This document shows, in pieces, positions 27,091 through 33,263 of a stretch of DNA of 33,263 nucleotides (the stretch's first letter is position 1; each line of letters starts with the position of its first letter). The position numbers and the translations under genes were made by a program. Below the pieces are notes generated by a model. That model had not been told where the DNA came from, made no database searches, and saw only the letters and a list, made by a program, of their open reading frames with translations. Origin of the DNA: Photobacterium sanguinicancri (GTDB taxonomy: Bacteria; Pseudomonadota; Gammaproteobacteria; Enterobacterales; Vibrionaceae); NCBI RefSeq assembly GCF_002265265.1, contig NZ_NOIF01000038.1, positions 1-33,263 of the forward strand, given 5' to 3'.

Positions 27091-28263
27091 TTAACTTACT
27101 TTGTGTTTTAGCTGATGAGATATGCGATCTGTCACTTCTTTCGCCCTGACTTGCCATGTTTCAGCGGCTATCAGTTGACGCGTTTGTGTTTGGTAGTGGT
27201 TGCGCTCGATTCGCCCCCAATGGCTATAGTGGTCAATAGCCTGTAGCCATTGCTCGGTTGTGGTGGCTGTTTTAATGACAGAGCGATAAGGCTGTGTTGC
27301 AGGAAAGTCACTGCTGATGGTGGGACACCCCGCAGCTAAATACTCTCTTAATTTTAGTGGGTTGCATGCTTGGATTTGTGGTGTGTTTTTAAAGGGTAGG
27401 ATTGCCATATCCCAGTGCTGGAGATAGCGTGCAAGCTGTTCATGCGGTTGGGTGGGGAGTAAGTGAATATTGTTAAGATCAGCGAGTGCTGAGATATCCG
27501 TATTAATGGGCCCGAGCAAGTAAAAGTTAATAAGCGGCCGCTGTATGGCGAGTTCTCTTAGCAATTGTTGATCTAACCATTGATCGATACTGCCGTAGAA
27601 GCCAATGCTCGTTCGTTTAAGGTTAATATTGGCTGGTGCGGGTTGAGGTGTCGCAAATTGCGAAAGTGAAACGCCATGTGGCAGCAATATAACGGGGTTC
27701 TGTGGATTCAGTTGCTGCAATTTTGCTTGCAACATCGGGCTGCAAGCGAAGATTAAATCAGCGCGAAGCATTAAGCGTTGCTCGGCAGCTGCGGTGGCTT
27801 GATGATCCACCCCTGCTAATGCTGAAAAGTCATCGCCACAGTAATAAATGACTAAGTCACTGTCGCAGATAGAGAGGAGATCGATAGCGCTTGGTAGTGC
27901 AGTCCAGATAACGCGTTGATAACGCTTTTTAGGCAGTTGCCGTTGTAGGCTCAATTTATTTAATATTTTTAATCCAGTATGCTGCGCCAGTGGCCACACT
28001 AAAGGCTGAACAATATGAGTGGGCGTTGTCTGCTGGTGGTTTTCTTGGCTATTAGCCGATGAATCTACCGTAGGATTTTTAGCGCTGAATTTGGCGAGTA
28101 ACTTCTCTTTTATTCGTACTATGTCACGTCGATTAATGCTTGGCTGGCGCAACCCTATCGAGTTAACCCAAGTCACAGGGTAGGAGTGCATGAGTTGTGA
28201 AATAATATGTTGGCTACTGGATGGGTGGCGTCCCCAATCTTCACCAAAAACAAGAAACTCCAT
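27091..28263 (-). CDS. sypN: Glycosyltransferase, GT-B fold, TuaH-like (SypN position)
   Basis: A 390-residue protein with the C-terminal features of GT-B enzymes resembling TuaH-type glycosyltransferases: LLPHGVSLSQF near residue 194, IGFYGSIDQWLD near 220, and NPLKLREYLAAGCP at 301-314. The N-terminal domain has MEFLVFGEDWGRHPSSSQHI and a low-complexity segment (about 63-82). It starts three bases after sypM. The symbol follows gene order (K-L-M-N) and the presence of a glycosyltransferase at this place in V. fischeri. Its sugar specificity cannot be read from sequence. A 70-base gap separates it from the lipoprotein gene. Confidence 0.82.
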   Translation of the reverse strand: MEFLVFGEDWGRHPSSSQHIISQLMHSYPVTWVNSIGLRQPSINRRDIVRIKEKLLAKFSAKNPTVDSSANSQENHQQTTPTHIVQPLVWPLAQHTGLKILNKLSLQRQLPKKRYQRVIWTALPSAIDLLSICDSDLVIYYCGDDFSALAGVDHQATAAAEQRLMLRADLIFACSPMLQAKLQQLNPQNPVILLPHGVSLSQFATPQPAPANINLKRTSIGFYGSIDQWLDQQLLRELAIQRPLINFYLLGPINTDISALADLNNIHLLPTQPHEQLARYLQHWDMAILPFKNTPQIQACNPLKLREYLAAGCPTISSDFPATQPYRSVIKTATTTEQWLQAIDHYSHWGRIERNHYQTQTRQLIAAETWQVRAKEVTDRISHQLKHKVS

Positions 28264-28266
28264 AAA

Positions 28267-28962
28267 TTAGTACTCCAGTTGTTTGATTACACAAGCAGGG
28301 TTTCCGCCAACCAGGACATTAGCTGGGATATTTTTTGTCACGACGCTTCCTGCTGCAATAATGCTGTTTTCTCCAATTGTCACACCTGCAATAACGATGA
28401 CACCTGTACCAAGCCAGACATTACGACAAAGGTGAATATCTCCGACTTGTTGGGGTAAGTCTGGTTGATCTGCTGCACGATCCATTGGGTTAATCGGGTG
28501 TCCTGGGTAGCCTGCTAAAAATACTTTTCCAGCCAGTCTTACATTATCGTCAAGTTGTATTGTGCTGCCGACAGCGAGGGTGTTTTGCCAGCCGATTTCT
28601 ACGTTATTTCCAATGAGTAATTGTGGTTTTTTCTTTCCCCAAACCCGGCCTGTAATGGTGGATACGCCTGAAATAACGCAATGGTTTCCCATTTGAATAT
28701 TGACTGTGCCTAGTAGTAGTGGCATTCCAGAGTAAAGCTGAAGCTGTTTAGGTGGTGATGAAATTTGAGATAAAAAGAGTGGGGTGTAATACAGTTTTTG
28801 TATTATGCAATGCAGACTGTTTTTGATCGCAACATGCAGCTGGTAAATAATGTTATGAACGAACGGGATGACGGGAAAAACAACGTTTCTCCAAGCTTTT
28901 AAATAGATTTTTATCATGGCTATTTGCGTGGGCTCTAGCATGTTTTTAACGATTGTGCGCAT
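28267..28962 (-). CDS. sypM: Left-handed beta-helix acyltransferase (SypM-like)
   Basis: A 231-residue hexapeptide-repeat acetyltransferase. After a basic, partly amphipathic N-terminal stretch (1-70), the coils run from about 80 to 220 (for example NVWLGTGVIVIAGVTIGENS) and end with AAGSVVTKNIPANVLVGGNP. H155 in GYPGHPIN is a likely catalytic histidine. It would O- or N-acetylate a sugar of the repeat unit from acetyl-CoA in the cytoplasm. RBS is AAGGGG. It lies between sypL and sypN, as in V. fischeri. Confidence 0.88.
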   Translation of the reverse strand: MRTIVKNMLEPTQIAMIKIYLKAWRNVVFPVIPFVHNIIYQLHVAIKNSLHCIIQKLYYTPLFLSQISSPPKQLQLYSGMPLLLGTVNIQMGNHCVISGVSTITGRVWGKKKPQLLIGNNVEIGWQNTLAVGSTIQLDDNVRLAGKVFLAGYPGHPINPMDRAADQPDLPQQVGDIHLCRNVWLGTGVIVIAGVTIGENSIIAAGSVVTKNIPANVLVGGNPACVIKQLEY

Positions 28963-28971
28963 GTGTTCCCC

Positions 28972-30288
28972 TTAGCGAATATTCTGATTGATAATTAATC
29001 TATTTAGTGCCAGAACAAGTCCAATCAGAATATAAAGAGGCCAAGTTGTTCCCTGGGTTAAAAAGGTTCCCCCGACGCAAAATGATAGTAAACCAAGCCA
29101 TAATCCTTGTGCGAAAGGCAGCATTTCATGATTCGTCAGTCGCTTTAATAGTGAATAACAAAGTTGCAGTGCTGTAATAACCATAAGCAGGAATAGTACC
29201 AACCCGACAAAACCTGTCTCAGACATGATTTGTAACCAGGTGCTATGGACAGCATGGTTTTTCCCATCCCAATGGGGAGAATAAAAATAGTAGTTGAAGT
29301 AAAAGTTATCTAAACCAACACCTGTCATCGGATTCGCGAGCGTCATACGCCATGCTGCCTGCCAAGCATAAATACGCCCCATGGCAGATTCATCTATGCC
29401 TTCTTCTGCTGCTCCTCCAGATGCCCGATCACTAATACCTGCCAATGCAATTAACGCTAACCCACCGATCATACAAATGATGCTAGGAAACACAATCGAG
29501 CGACATTTAAGAATAAGAATGGCAAAGACACCACAGCCAATACTGAGTAGCCCTCCTCGACTTTGTGTTGCAATGACGCCTGCAATCAAAATGATAAGCA
29601 CAATGACACTAAATATTTTTTGCCATACGGTTCCACTAAATGTGTAAGCAAGCGCAAATGAAACAGGAAATTGTAAAACGAGTGCAAGATCATTGGGATC
29701 ACCAAGAATGGAGCCAATGTCACGACTGATTGTCACTCGGGTTTCTTCGACTAAGCCAATTCCGTTAGCCTTGTTATACAAAGCTAGAATGGCAATACAA
29801 GCTCCGCTGAGAAGTAGCAGAAGAGGGATTTTTTTTAGCTGGGTCAGCTTAGTTGGTAACCAAGCGATAGCAAAAACCATAATAATCATTTTAATGTAAT
29901 TGCCATTAAAGTTGGAAAATGCTTCGGCTCTGTTCGTCGCGAGTGTGCAGCAAATTAAAACCCAAAAGCTAAAAAGTAATAGCTGTGTTTGTAAACGGTG
30001 CCAAGCCAAAGGTAACTTTTGTAGCCAGAGTTGCCAGAACAGTCCTGCTAAACTGGCTAAAGCTAAGTATTGAGGGATGTGTAATGGCATTAAAACAGGG
30101 AAGGCTTCGTGGATACGAAAGTAAGAAAAAATAATAAAAAACAGGCAGACGAAAACGGCTTGATTAATGATAAAAGGTAACAGAAATAGTGCGCTAATAA
30201 CTAACGTTATATTACCTTGTAGATACCATAGTGCGGCAATTAATAGACTACAGAGGAGAGCGATAAAACACTGGGTACGAATAGTCAT
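28972..30288 (-). CDS. sypL: SypL-like O-antigen ligase / Wzy-type polymerase
   Basis: A 438-residue inner-membrane protein with about 11-12 hydrophobic segments. It has the Wzy_C hallmarks: GDPNDLAL (196-203), SRGG (243-246), and a large periplasmic loop ending in HAVHSTWLQIMSETGFVG (about 345-362). Such proteins polymerise lipid-linked repeats or ligate glycans at the periplasmic face; with a flippase and Wzz in the same train, polymerase is more likely. Overlaps sypK by four bases (ATGA). Confidence 0.88.
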   Translation of the reverse strand: MTIRTQCFIALLCSLLIAALWYLQGNITLVISALFLLPFIINQAVFVCLFFIIFSYFRIHEAFPVLMPLHIPQYLALASLAGLFWQLWLQKLPLAWHRLQTQLLLFSFWVLICCTLATNRAEAFSNFNGNYIKMIIMVFAIAWLPTKLTQLKKIPLLLLLSGACIAILALYNKANGIGLVEETRVTISRDIGSILGDPNDLALVLQFPVSFALAYTFSGTVWQKIFSVIVLIILIAGVIATQSRGGLLSIGCGVFAILILKCRSIVFPSIICMIGGLALIALAGISDRASGGAAEEGIDESAMGRIYAWQAAWRMTLANPMTGVGLDNFYFNYYFYSPHWDGKNHAVHSTWLQIMSETGFVGLVLFLLMVITALQLCYSLLKRLTNHEMLPFAQGLWLGLLSFCVGGTFLTQGTTWPLYILIGLVLALNRLIINQNIR

Positions 30289-31655
30289 AAGCGTCTTAAC
30301 ATTTTTGTATGATAACGGCTCTTATCTCGCCATGACCAGAGACAGTAAATAATGAGACTTATAGTTATTATGTATTTTAAAGTTGGGTGAGAGATGAAAT
30401 GAGCAATCGTAAGGCTGAGTACAAATAAGTAGCAGATGACTAAACGACCATGAGGGTAAGGAAGAGGTAATAAACGTTGGCTCCATATGTAAAATAAACT
30501 GAGTCGTAGTAATTGTAGATATACCCCGCCCGCAAGTAGGGCTGGTAGTCCCCAATTAGGAAGTACACCAAAAATAATTACGAGAGCAGCTAATGCGCTG
30601 ATCACGTTAATTTGTAGAACACTTTTTCCATTTTCTTGCTGATAGCACCCCATATTTAAGTAAGTACTAGCATGCTTGAACATCATCATTACAGCCAGTA
30701 TGGGGAGGATGTTTGCGCTTTTATGAAACTCCTCAGGGAGCCAAAGAGTTAGAAAACTAGGGCCAATAGTTATAACACAAGCTGTAATAACGCTGCTTAG
30801 CTGACAGGCGGTGACTCCCATTAAGGCTGCATATCTTTGCTCATTTTCAGTGTCGATAAAACGAAAGCGTTGTGGAAACCACCACAAACCAAAAGGCTCT
30901 AATAGCAGGCTAGCGGCAATTGCCCACTGCATTGCAATTGCATAGGTCGCGAGTTCATTGAGATTGAGTACCTCGGCAATTGCCCATCGTTCAGCACCAA
31001 GCGTAATAAAAGCAAGGATACCAGCGGTGGTGATTGCTCCCCCATAGCGAAGTAATAACCTGAAATGCTGTTGGCGAGGAGCAGGGAATGACGTTATTAA
31101 TGAAAGGAATTGGATCAGTTGTGCAATGACACCTGCGATCATTATCCCATCAATACCCAATCGAGGCGTAAGTAGCAGGATAAGTAATGCTTGGCTCAGT
31201 GAGAATGTGAGTAGTGCCATAACAAATTTTGGAGCTTTATTTTCTAACCTCAGCTTAGTCAGGGGAACTGTACATAATGTATTAAGAAATAAATTAAAGA
31301 GTAGGCATCGCAATGAGAATAGGGAGGGCTCTCCTGGTAACCACTGCTGAAGAGTTCCTACATTCATCCACAACAAAATTGTGGTAATGCCGCTGATACA
31401 GATCATTAACCATAGTGCGCCAGCGATAAGATCAACTTGATTGATTTCTTTATTATGAGCGAAGCGAGAAATGGCGTCAGGGAGTCCAAACGTCAAAATA
31501 ATAGAAAGAGATGTGACAAGAATAACGAGTACATCTAATTGTCCGTACTCATGAATGCCTAGCCATTGTGTTACCCAAGGTTGTAAGAGTAACCCAATCA
31601 ATTTGCTTATGATAAGGCCCAGAGCATAGGTAGCCATAGTTACAGGGGCTGTCAT
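30285..31655 (-). CDS. sypK: SypK-like repeat-unit flippase (Wzx / MOP family)
   Basis: A 456-residue polytopic membrane protein with about 12-14 hydrophobic helices and no soluble domain, typical of Wzx translocases that flip undecaprenyl-linked repeats to the periplasm. The N-terminal segment YALGLIISKLIGLLLQPWVT and the FGLPDAISRFAHN loop fit the polysaccharide-biosynthesis branch. The start at 31655 has AAGG seven bases upstream and overlaps the stop codon of a 54-codon open frame (ATGA). It is followed by sypL with a four-base overlap. Confidence 0.88.
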   Translation of the reverse strand: MTAPVTMATYALGLIISKLIGLLLQPWVTQWLGIHEYGQLDVLVILVTSLSIILTFGLPDAISRFAHNKEINQVDLIAGALWLMICISGITTILLWMNVGTLQQWLPGEPSLFSLRCLLFNLFLNTLCTVPLTKLRLENKAPKFVMALLTFSLSQALLILLLTPRLGIDGIMIAGVIAQLIQFLSLITSFPAPRQQHFRLLLRYGGAITTAGILAFITLGAERWAIAEVLNLNELATYAIAMQWAIAASLLLEPFGLWWFPQRFRFIDTENEQRYAALMGVTACQLSSVITACVITIGPSFLTLWLPEEFHKSANILPILAVMMMFKHASTYLNMGCYQQENGKSVLQINVISALAALVIIFGVLPNWGLPALLAGGVYLQLLRLSLFYIWSQRLLPLPYPHGRLVICYLFVLSLTIAHFISHPTLKYIITISLIIYCLWSWRDKSRYHTKMLRRL

Positions 31656-31816
31656 GCTGTTGCCTTAACGTTTTTATTTACCTCTTTTGCAAATAGCGGC
31701 TCTTTTTGCATTTTAAAAGTGATACTAATAGAGGGTGCATGGCAAAATAAAGCATGAAAAGCTTGCGAATTACAGCGCTTACTTTCCTCTTCTATTCCAT
31801 CATTCTTCATTATCAT
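31652..31816 (-). CDS. Small hypothetical protein, 54 residues, coupled to sypK
   Basis: An open frame of 54 codons read directly from the sequence. It starts at ATG 31816, six bases after AGGTG, and its TGA overlaps the sypK ATG (ATGA), as expected for translational coupling. The product begins MIMKNDGIEEESKRCNSQ and ends VNKNVKATA; it has two cysteines, no signal peptide and no membrane segment. I do not recognise it. It lies about 26 bases after the predicted start of the sigma-54-like promoter. It may be a true small protein or a leader that only couples translation. Confidence 0.45.
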   Translation of the reverse strand: MIMKNDGIEEESKRCNSQAFHALFCHAPSISITFKMQKEPLFAKEVNKNVKATA

Positions 31817-31851
31817 TGCTTTCACCTAACATTTACGACTTCGGTGAATTA

Positions 31852-31868
31852 ATACAAGTTTAATGCCA
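31852..31868 (-). promoter_or_regulatory. Sigma-54-like promoter motif upstream of the sypK train
   Basis: Minus-strand sequence TGGCAT-TAAAC-TTGTAT, matching the sigma-54 -24 element and all of the -12 element except the GC (here GT). It resembles the motif before sypA (TGGCAT-N5-TTGAAT). Predicted transcription start near 31842. Confidence 0.4.
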
Positions 31869-31880
31869 TTACGTAATGGC
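31865..31880. repeat. Perfect 16-bp palindrome in the divergent intergenic region
   Basis: GCCATTACGTAATGGC is its own reverse complement. It overlaps the -24 part of the sigma-54-like motif on the minus strand and abuts a candidate -35 (TTGTCA at 31881) on the plus strand, so a bound protein could act on both directions. The rest of the 276-base region holds the 54-codon frame and the two candidate promoters. Confidence 0.6.
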
Positions 31881-31910
31881 TTGTCACTTGCATGTAGTCA
31901 TTGCTATTAG
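31881..31910 (+). promoter_or_regulatory. Candidate promoter of the GT2 gene
   Basis: TTGTCA (31881-31886) and TATTAG (31905-31910) are separated by 18 bases, ending 21 bases before the ATG at 31932. The match is moderate and the short leader leaves little room for a good ribosome binding site. Confidence 0.35.
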
Positions 31911-31931
31911 TCGAAATAATATGGGCTGGAT

Positions 31932-32858
31932 ATGAAGGATGAGATAGGGGTTAGCGTTATCATCCCCAACTATAACTGCTTAGCGTCATTACCTCGAGCT
32001 ATAGAGAGTGTTCGTAGTCAGAATGTAACCGTTGAAATCATTATTATAGATGACGGCTCGACCGATGGTTCTCGAGAGTGGCTAAAGTCGCAGGGTGATG
32101 TAAAGGTTATTCATACACATCGACTTGGTGCATCTGGGGCGAGAAATATGGCTATAACGCATTGCCAATATGATTTGATAGCATTCCTAGATGCTGACGA
32201 TTATTGGTTAGAGGGAAAACTCCAACACCAATTAACACTTCATGTTTTATCGCCAAATATCATGTTCAGCTTCTGTGATTATTACCATGTCACAGAAGCA
32301 GGAGACCTCACTTATTCATGTTTCCAATACTGGCCTAGATTTAAAGGGTTCATGAAGCAAAAAGGTCATCATATTGTAGAGGACAAGATATTTCGTCATC
32401 TTTTCGCTGAGAATGTTGTTGGTACGAGTACTGTTGTTGCAAATAAGTTAGCTGTAATGGCGGTCGGTGGTTTTGATGAAAGCCTAAAGTCAGCTTCTGA
32501 TTGGGACTTATGGCTGAAGCTCGCTCGATGCGGGAAGGTCGGGATAGTTAATAGGCCACTGTGTCATTATATTTTTGATCGTGAGGGGGCGATAAGCCGT
32601 GACCATGAGAAACGTCTGAATGCTATCAGGGTGATTCTGTCTCGACATCGCAATGCAATGAAGCAGTATCCTAGATATCTAATCGCGGGTTATCTTCGCT
32701 GGATTACAAGTATTGCAGAGTGTAATAGAGAGGAAAGAATATATTGGCTATCACTCTCTCAAGAAGTATTTGTATGCTGCCTTCAACCAAGCCGACGCCA
32801 CTTACGTGCAATGGCTGGTGATGCATTACGAATAATGATGTTTAAAAAGGCTAAATAA
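31932..32858 (+). CDS. Glycosyltransferase family 2 (polysaccharide locus)
   Basis: A 308-residue GT-A enzyme. Motifs in order: VSVIIPNYNCLASLPRAIES at the N terminus, IIIDDGSTDGS with D40/D41, FLDADDYW with the metal-binding D87-x-D89, and SASDWDLWLKL with the likely catalytic-base region D190/D192. The C-terminal 90 residues are less conserved and basic. It transfers a sugar from a nucleotide donor in the cytoplasm. It is transcribed away from sypK and towards the rrn operon; the ribosome binding site is weak and there is no clear terminator after the gene. It may stand in for one of the missing H-I-J glycosyltransferases. Confidence 0.9.
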   Translation: MKDEIGVSVIIPNYNCLASLPRAIESVRSQNVTVEIIIIDDGSTDGSREWLKSQGDVKVIHTHRLGASGARNMAITHCQYDLIAFLDADDYWLEGKLQHQLTLHVLSPNIMFSFCDYYHVTEAGDLTYSCFQYWPRFKGFMKQKGHHIVEDKIFRHLFAENVVGTSTVVANKLAVMAVGGFDESLKSASDWDLWLKLARCGKVGIVNRPLCHYIFDREGAISRDHEKRLNAIRVILSRHRNAMKQYPRYLIAGYLRWITSIAECNREERIYWLSLSQEVFVCCLQPSRRHLRAMAGDALRIMMFKKAK

Positions 32859-32908
32859 CCATCATTGCTTATTATCTATTCGTTTGTTTTTTTATTTTAA
32901 AAATAGGC

Positions 32909-32936
32909 TTGTCAGATGTCAGTAAGTCTCTATAAT
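32909..32936 (+). promoter_or_regulatory. rrn operon promoter P1
   Basis: TTGTCA (32909-32914), 16-base spacer and TATAAT (32931-32936), followed by a GC-rich discriminator and CACTGACACGGA, as in E. coli rrnB P1; the start is expected at A 32945. An A+T-rich stretch (32883-32904) directly upstream resembles an UP element for the alpha C-terminal domain. The GC discriminator is the feature that makes such promoters sensitive to ppGpp and initiating nucleotide. Confidence 0.92.
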
Positions 32937-33033
32937 GCCGCCTCACTGACACGGAGAGCTGCTTCTCAAAACGAGATGACTAGCAACGTGTTAGTACGGT
33001 GAAAGCCTTTAAAAATAAAGTTTCAAAAAGTGT

Positions 33034-33061
33034 TTGACACTTACCTTGATTTCTTTAGAAT
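33034..33061 (+). promoter_or_regulatory. rrn operon promoter P2
   Basis: TTGACA (33034-33039), a 16-base spacer and TAGAAT (33056-33061), followed by GGCGCACCTC. It is about 125 bases downstream of P1, the usual P1-P2 spacing. Confidence 0.85.
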
Positions 33062-33094
33062 GGCGCACCTCTTCAGAGCGAAAGCCGAAGAAAA

Positions 33095-33109
33095 GCTCTT
33101 TAACAATTT
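33095..33109 (+). promoter_or_regulatory. rrn boxA antitermination site
   Basis: GCTCTTTAACAATTT is the rrn boxA sequence bound by NusB-S10 to load the antitermination complex. The S10 gene is at the other end of this window. Confidence 0.93.
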
Positions 33110-33263
33110 GACCATGCAATCTGTGTGGGCACTCGTGAAATGAATAGTCAAAACTGTTCATTGTGACTTTTTAAGTGACAATGAATTTGGCATCAATGAA
33201 CTGAGTGACCAATACAAAACTTAAGTTTACTTAAGCTTTGGCACAGTCAATTCGAATATCATG

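Larger units (their letters stand above)
32945..33263 (+). other. 5' leader of an rRNA operon (16S gene starts beyond the window)
   Basis: From the P1 start the sequence follows the enterobacterial/vibrio rrn leader: P2, boxA and the segment CTGTGTGGGCACTCGTGA found upstream of 16S. The 16S start (AGAGTTTGATC) is not reached by base 33263, so no rRNA gene is annotated. Confidence 0.9.

Noticed and set aside
32945-33263. Start of a 16S rRNA gene within the window
   Set aside because: The sequence is still leader at the last base; the conserved 16S 5' end is not reached.

Overview
The window reads as the main chromosome of a gammaproteobacterium, most likely a member of the Vibrionaceae (Vibrio/Photobacterium type). 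The evidence is the close similarity of every ribosomal protein to the Escherichia coli homologue, an rrn promoter/leader laid out like that of E. coli, the gene order tuf-bfd-bfr-rpsJ, a terminator that splits the S10 and spc gene blocks after rpsQ, and a large polysaccharide locus of the syp (symbiosis polysaccharide) type known from Vibrio fischeri. The genus call is inference.

Bases 1-1200: the last 26 codons of tuf with its terminator, then bfd and bfr (iron storage and release) behind a Fur-box-like site. Bases 1200-15150: the S10 block (rpsJ, rplC, rplD, rplW, rplB, rpsS, rplV, rpsC, rplP, rpmC, rpsQ), a terminator and a possible new promoter, the spc block (rplN, rplX, rplE, rpsN, rpsH, rplF, rplR, rpsE, rpmD, rplO, secY, rpmJ), then the alpha block (rpsM, rpsK, rpsD, rpoA, rplQ) behind an S4-binding pseudoknot leader. 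rplQ is followed by a strong terminator. Several starts were trimmed to the family start (bfr, rpsJ, rplP, rpmC).

Bases 15180-32860: an accessory exopolysaccharide/biofilm locus. On the minus strand one train runs sORF - sypK (flippase) - sypL (polymerase/ligase) - sypM (acyltransferase) - sypN (glycosyltransferase) - small lipoprotein - sypO (Wzz) - sypP-like glycosyltransferase - a fused GT2/phosphoglycosyl transferase (SypQ+SypR-like). A 179-bp gap follows, then a second train sypA (STAS) - sypB (OmpA lipoprotein) - sypC (SLBB export protein) - sypD (degenerate P-loop ATPase) - sypE (RsbW-like kinase / receiver / PP2C phosphatase). Plus-strand glycosyltransferases flank the set at both ends. 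The system should assemble a lipid-linked repeat unit, flip and polymerise it, set chain length and export it, while SypA/SypE form a partner-switching control module. Compared with my recollection of the V. fischeri order (A to R), the two halves are swapped, and the usual regulators SypF and SypG and the H-I-J glycosyltransferases are not recognisable in their expected places. Both trains are preceded by a similar sigma-54-like motif.

Bases 32860-33263: the P1 and P2 promoters, boxA and 5' leader of an rrn operon. The 16S gene itself lies beyond the window.
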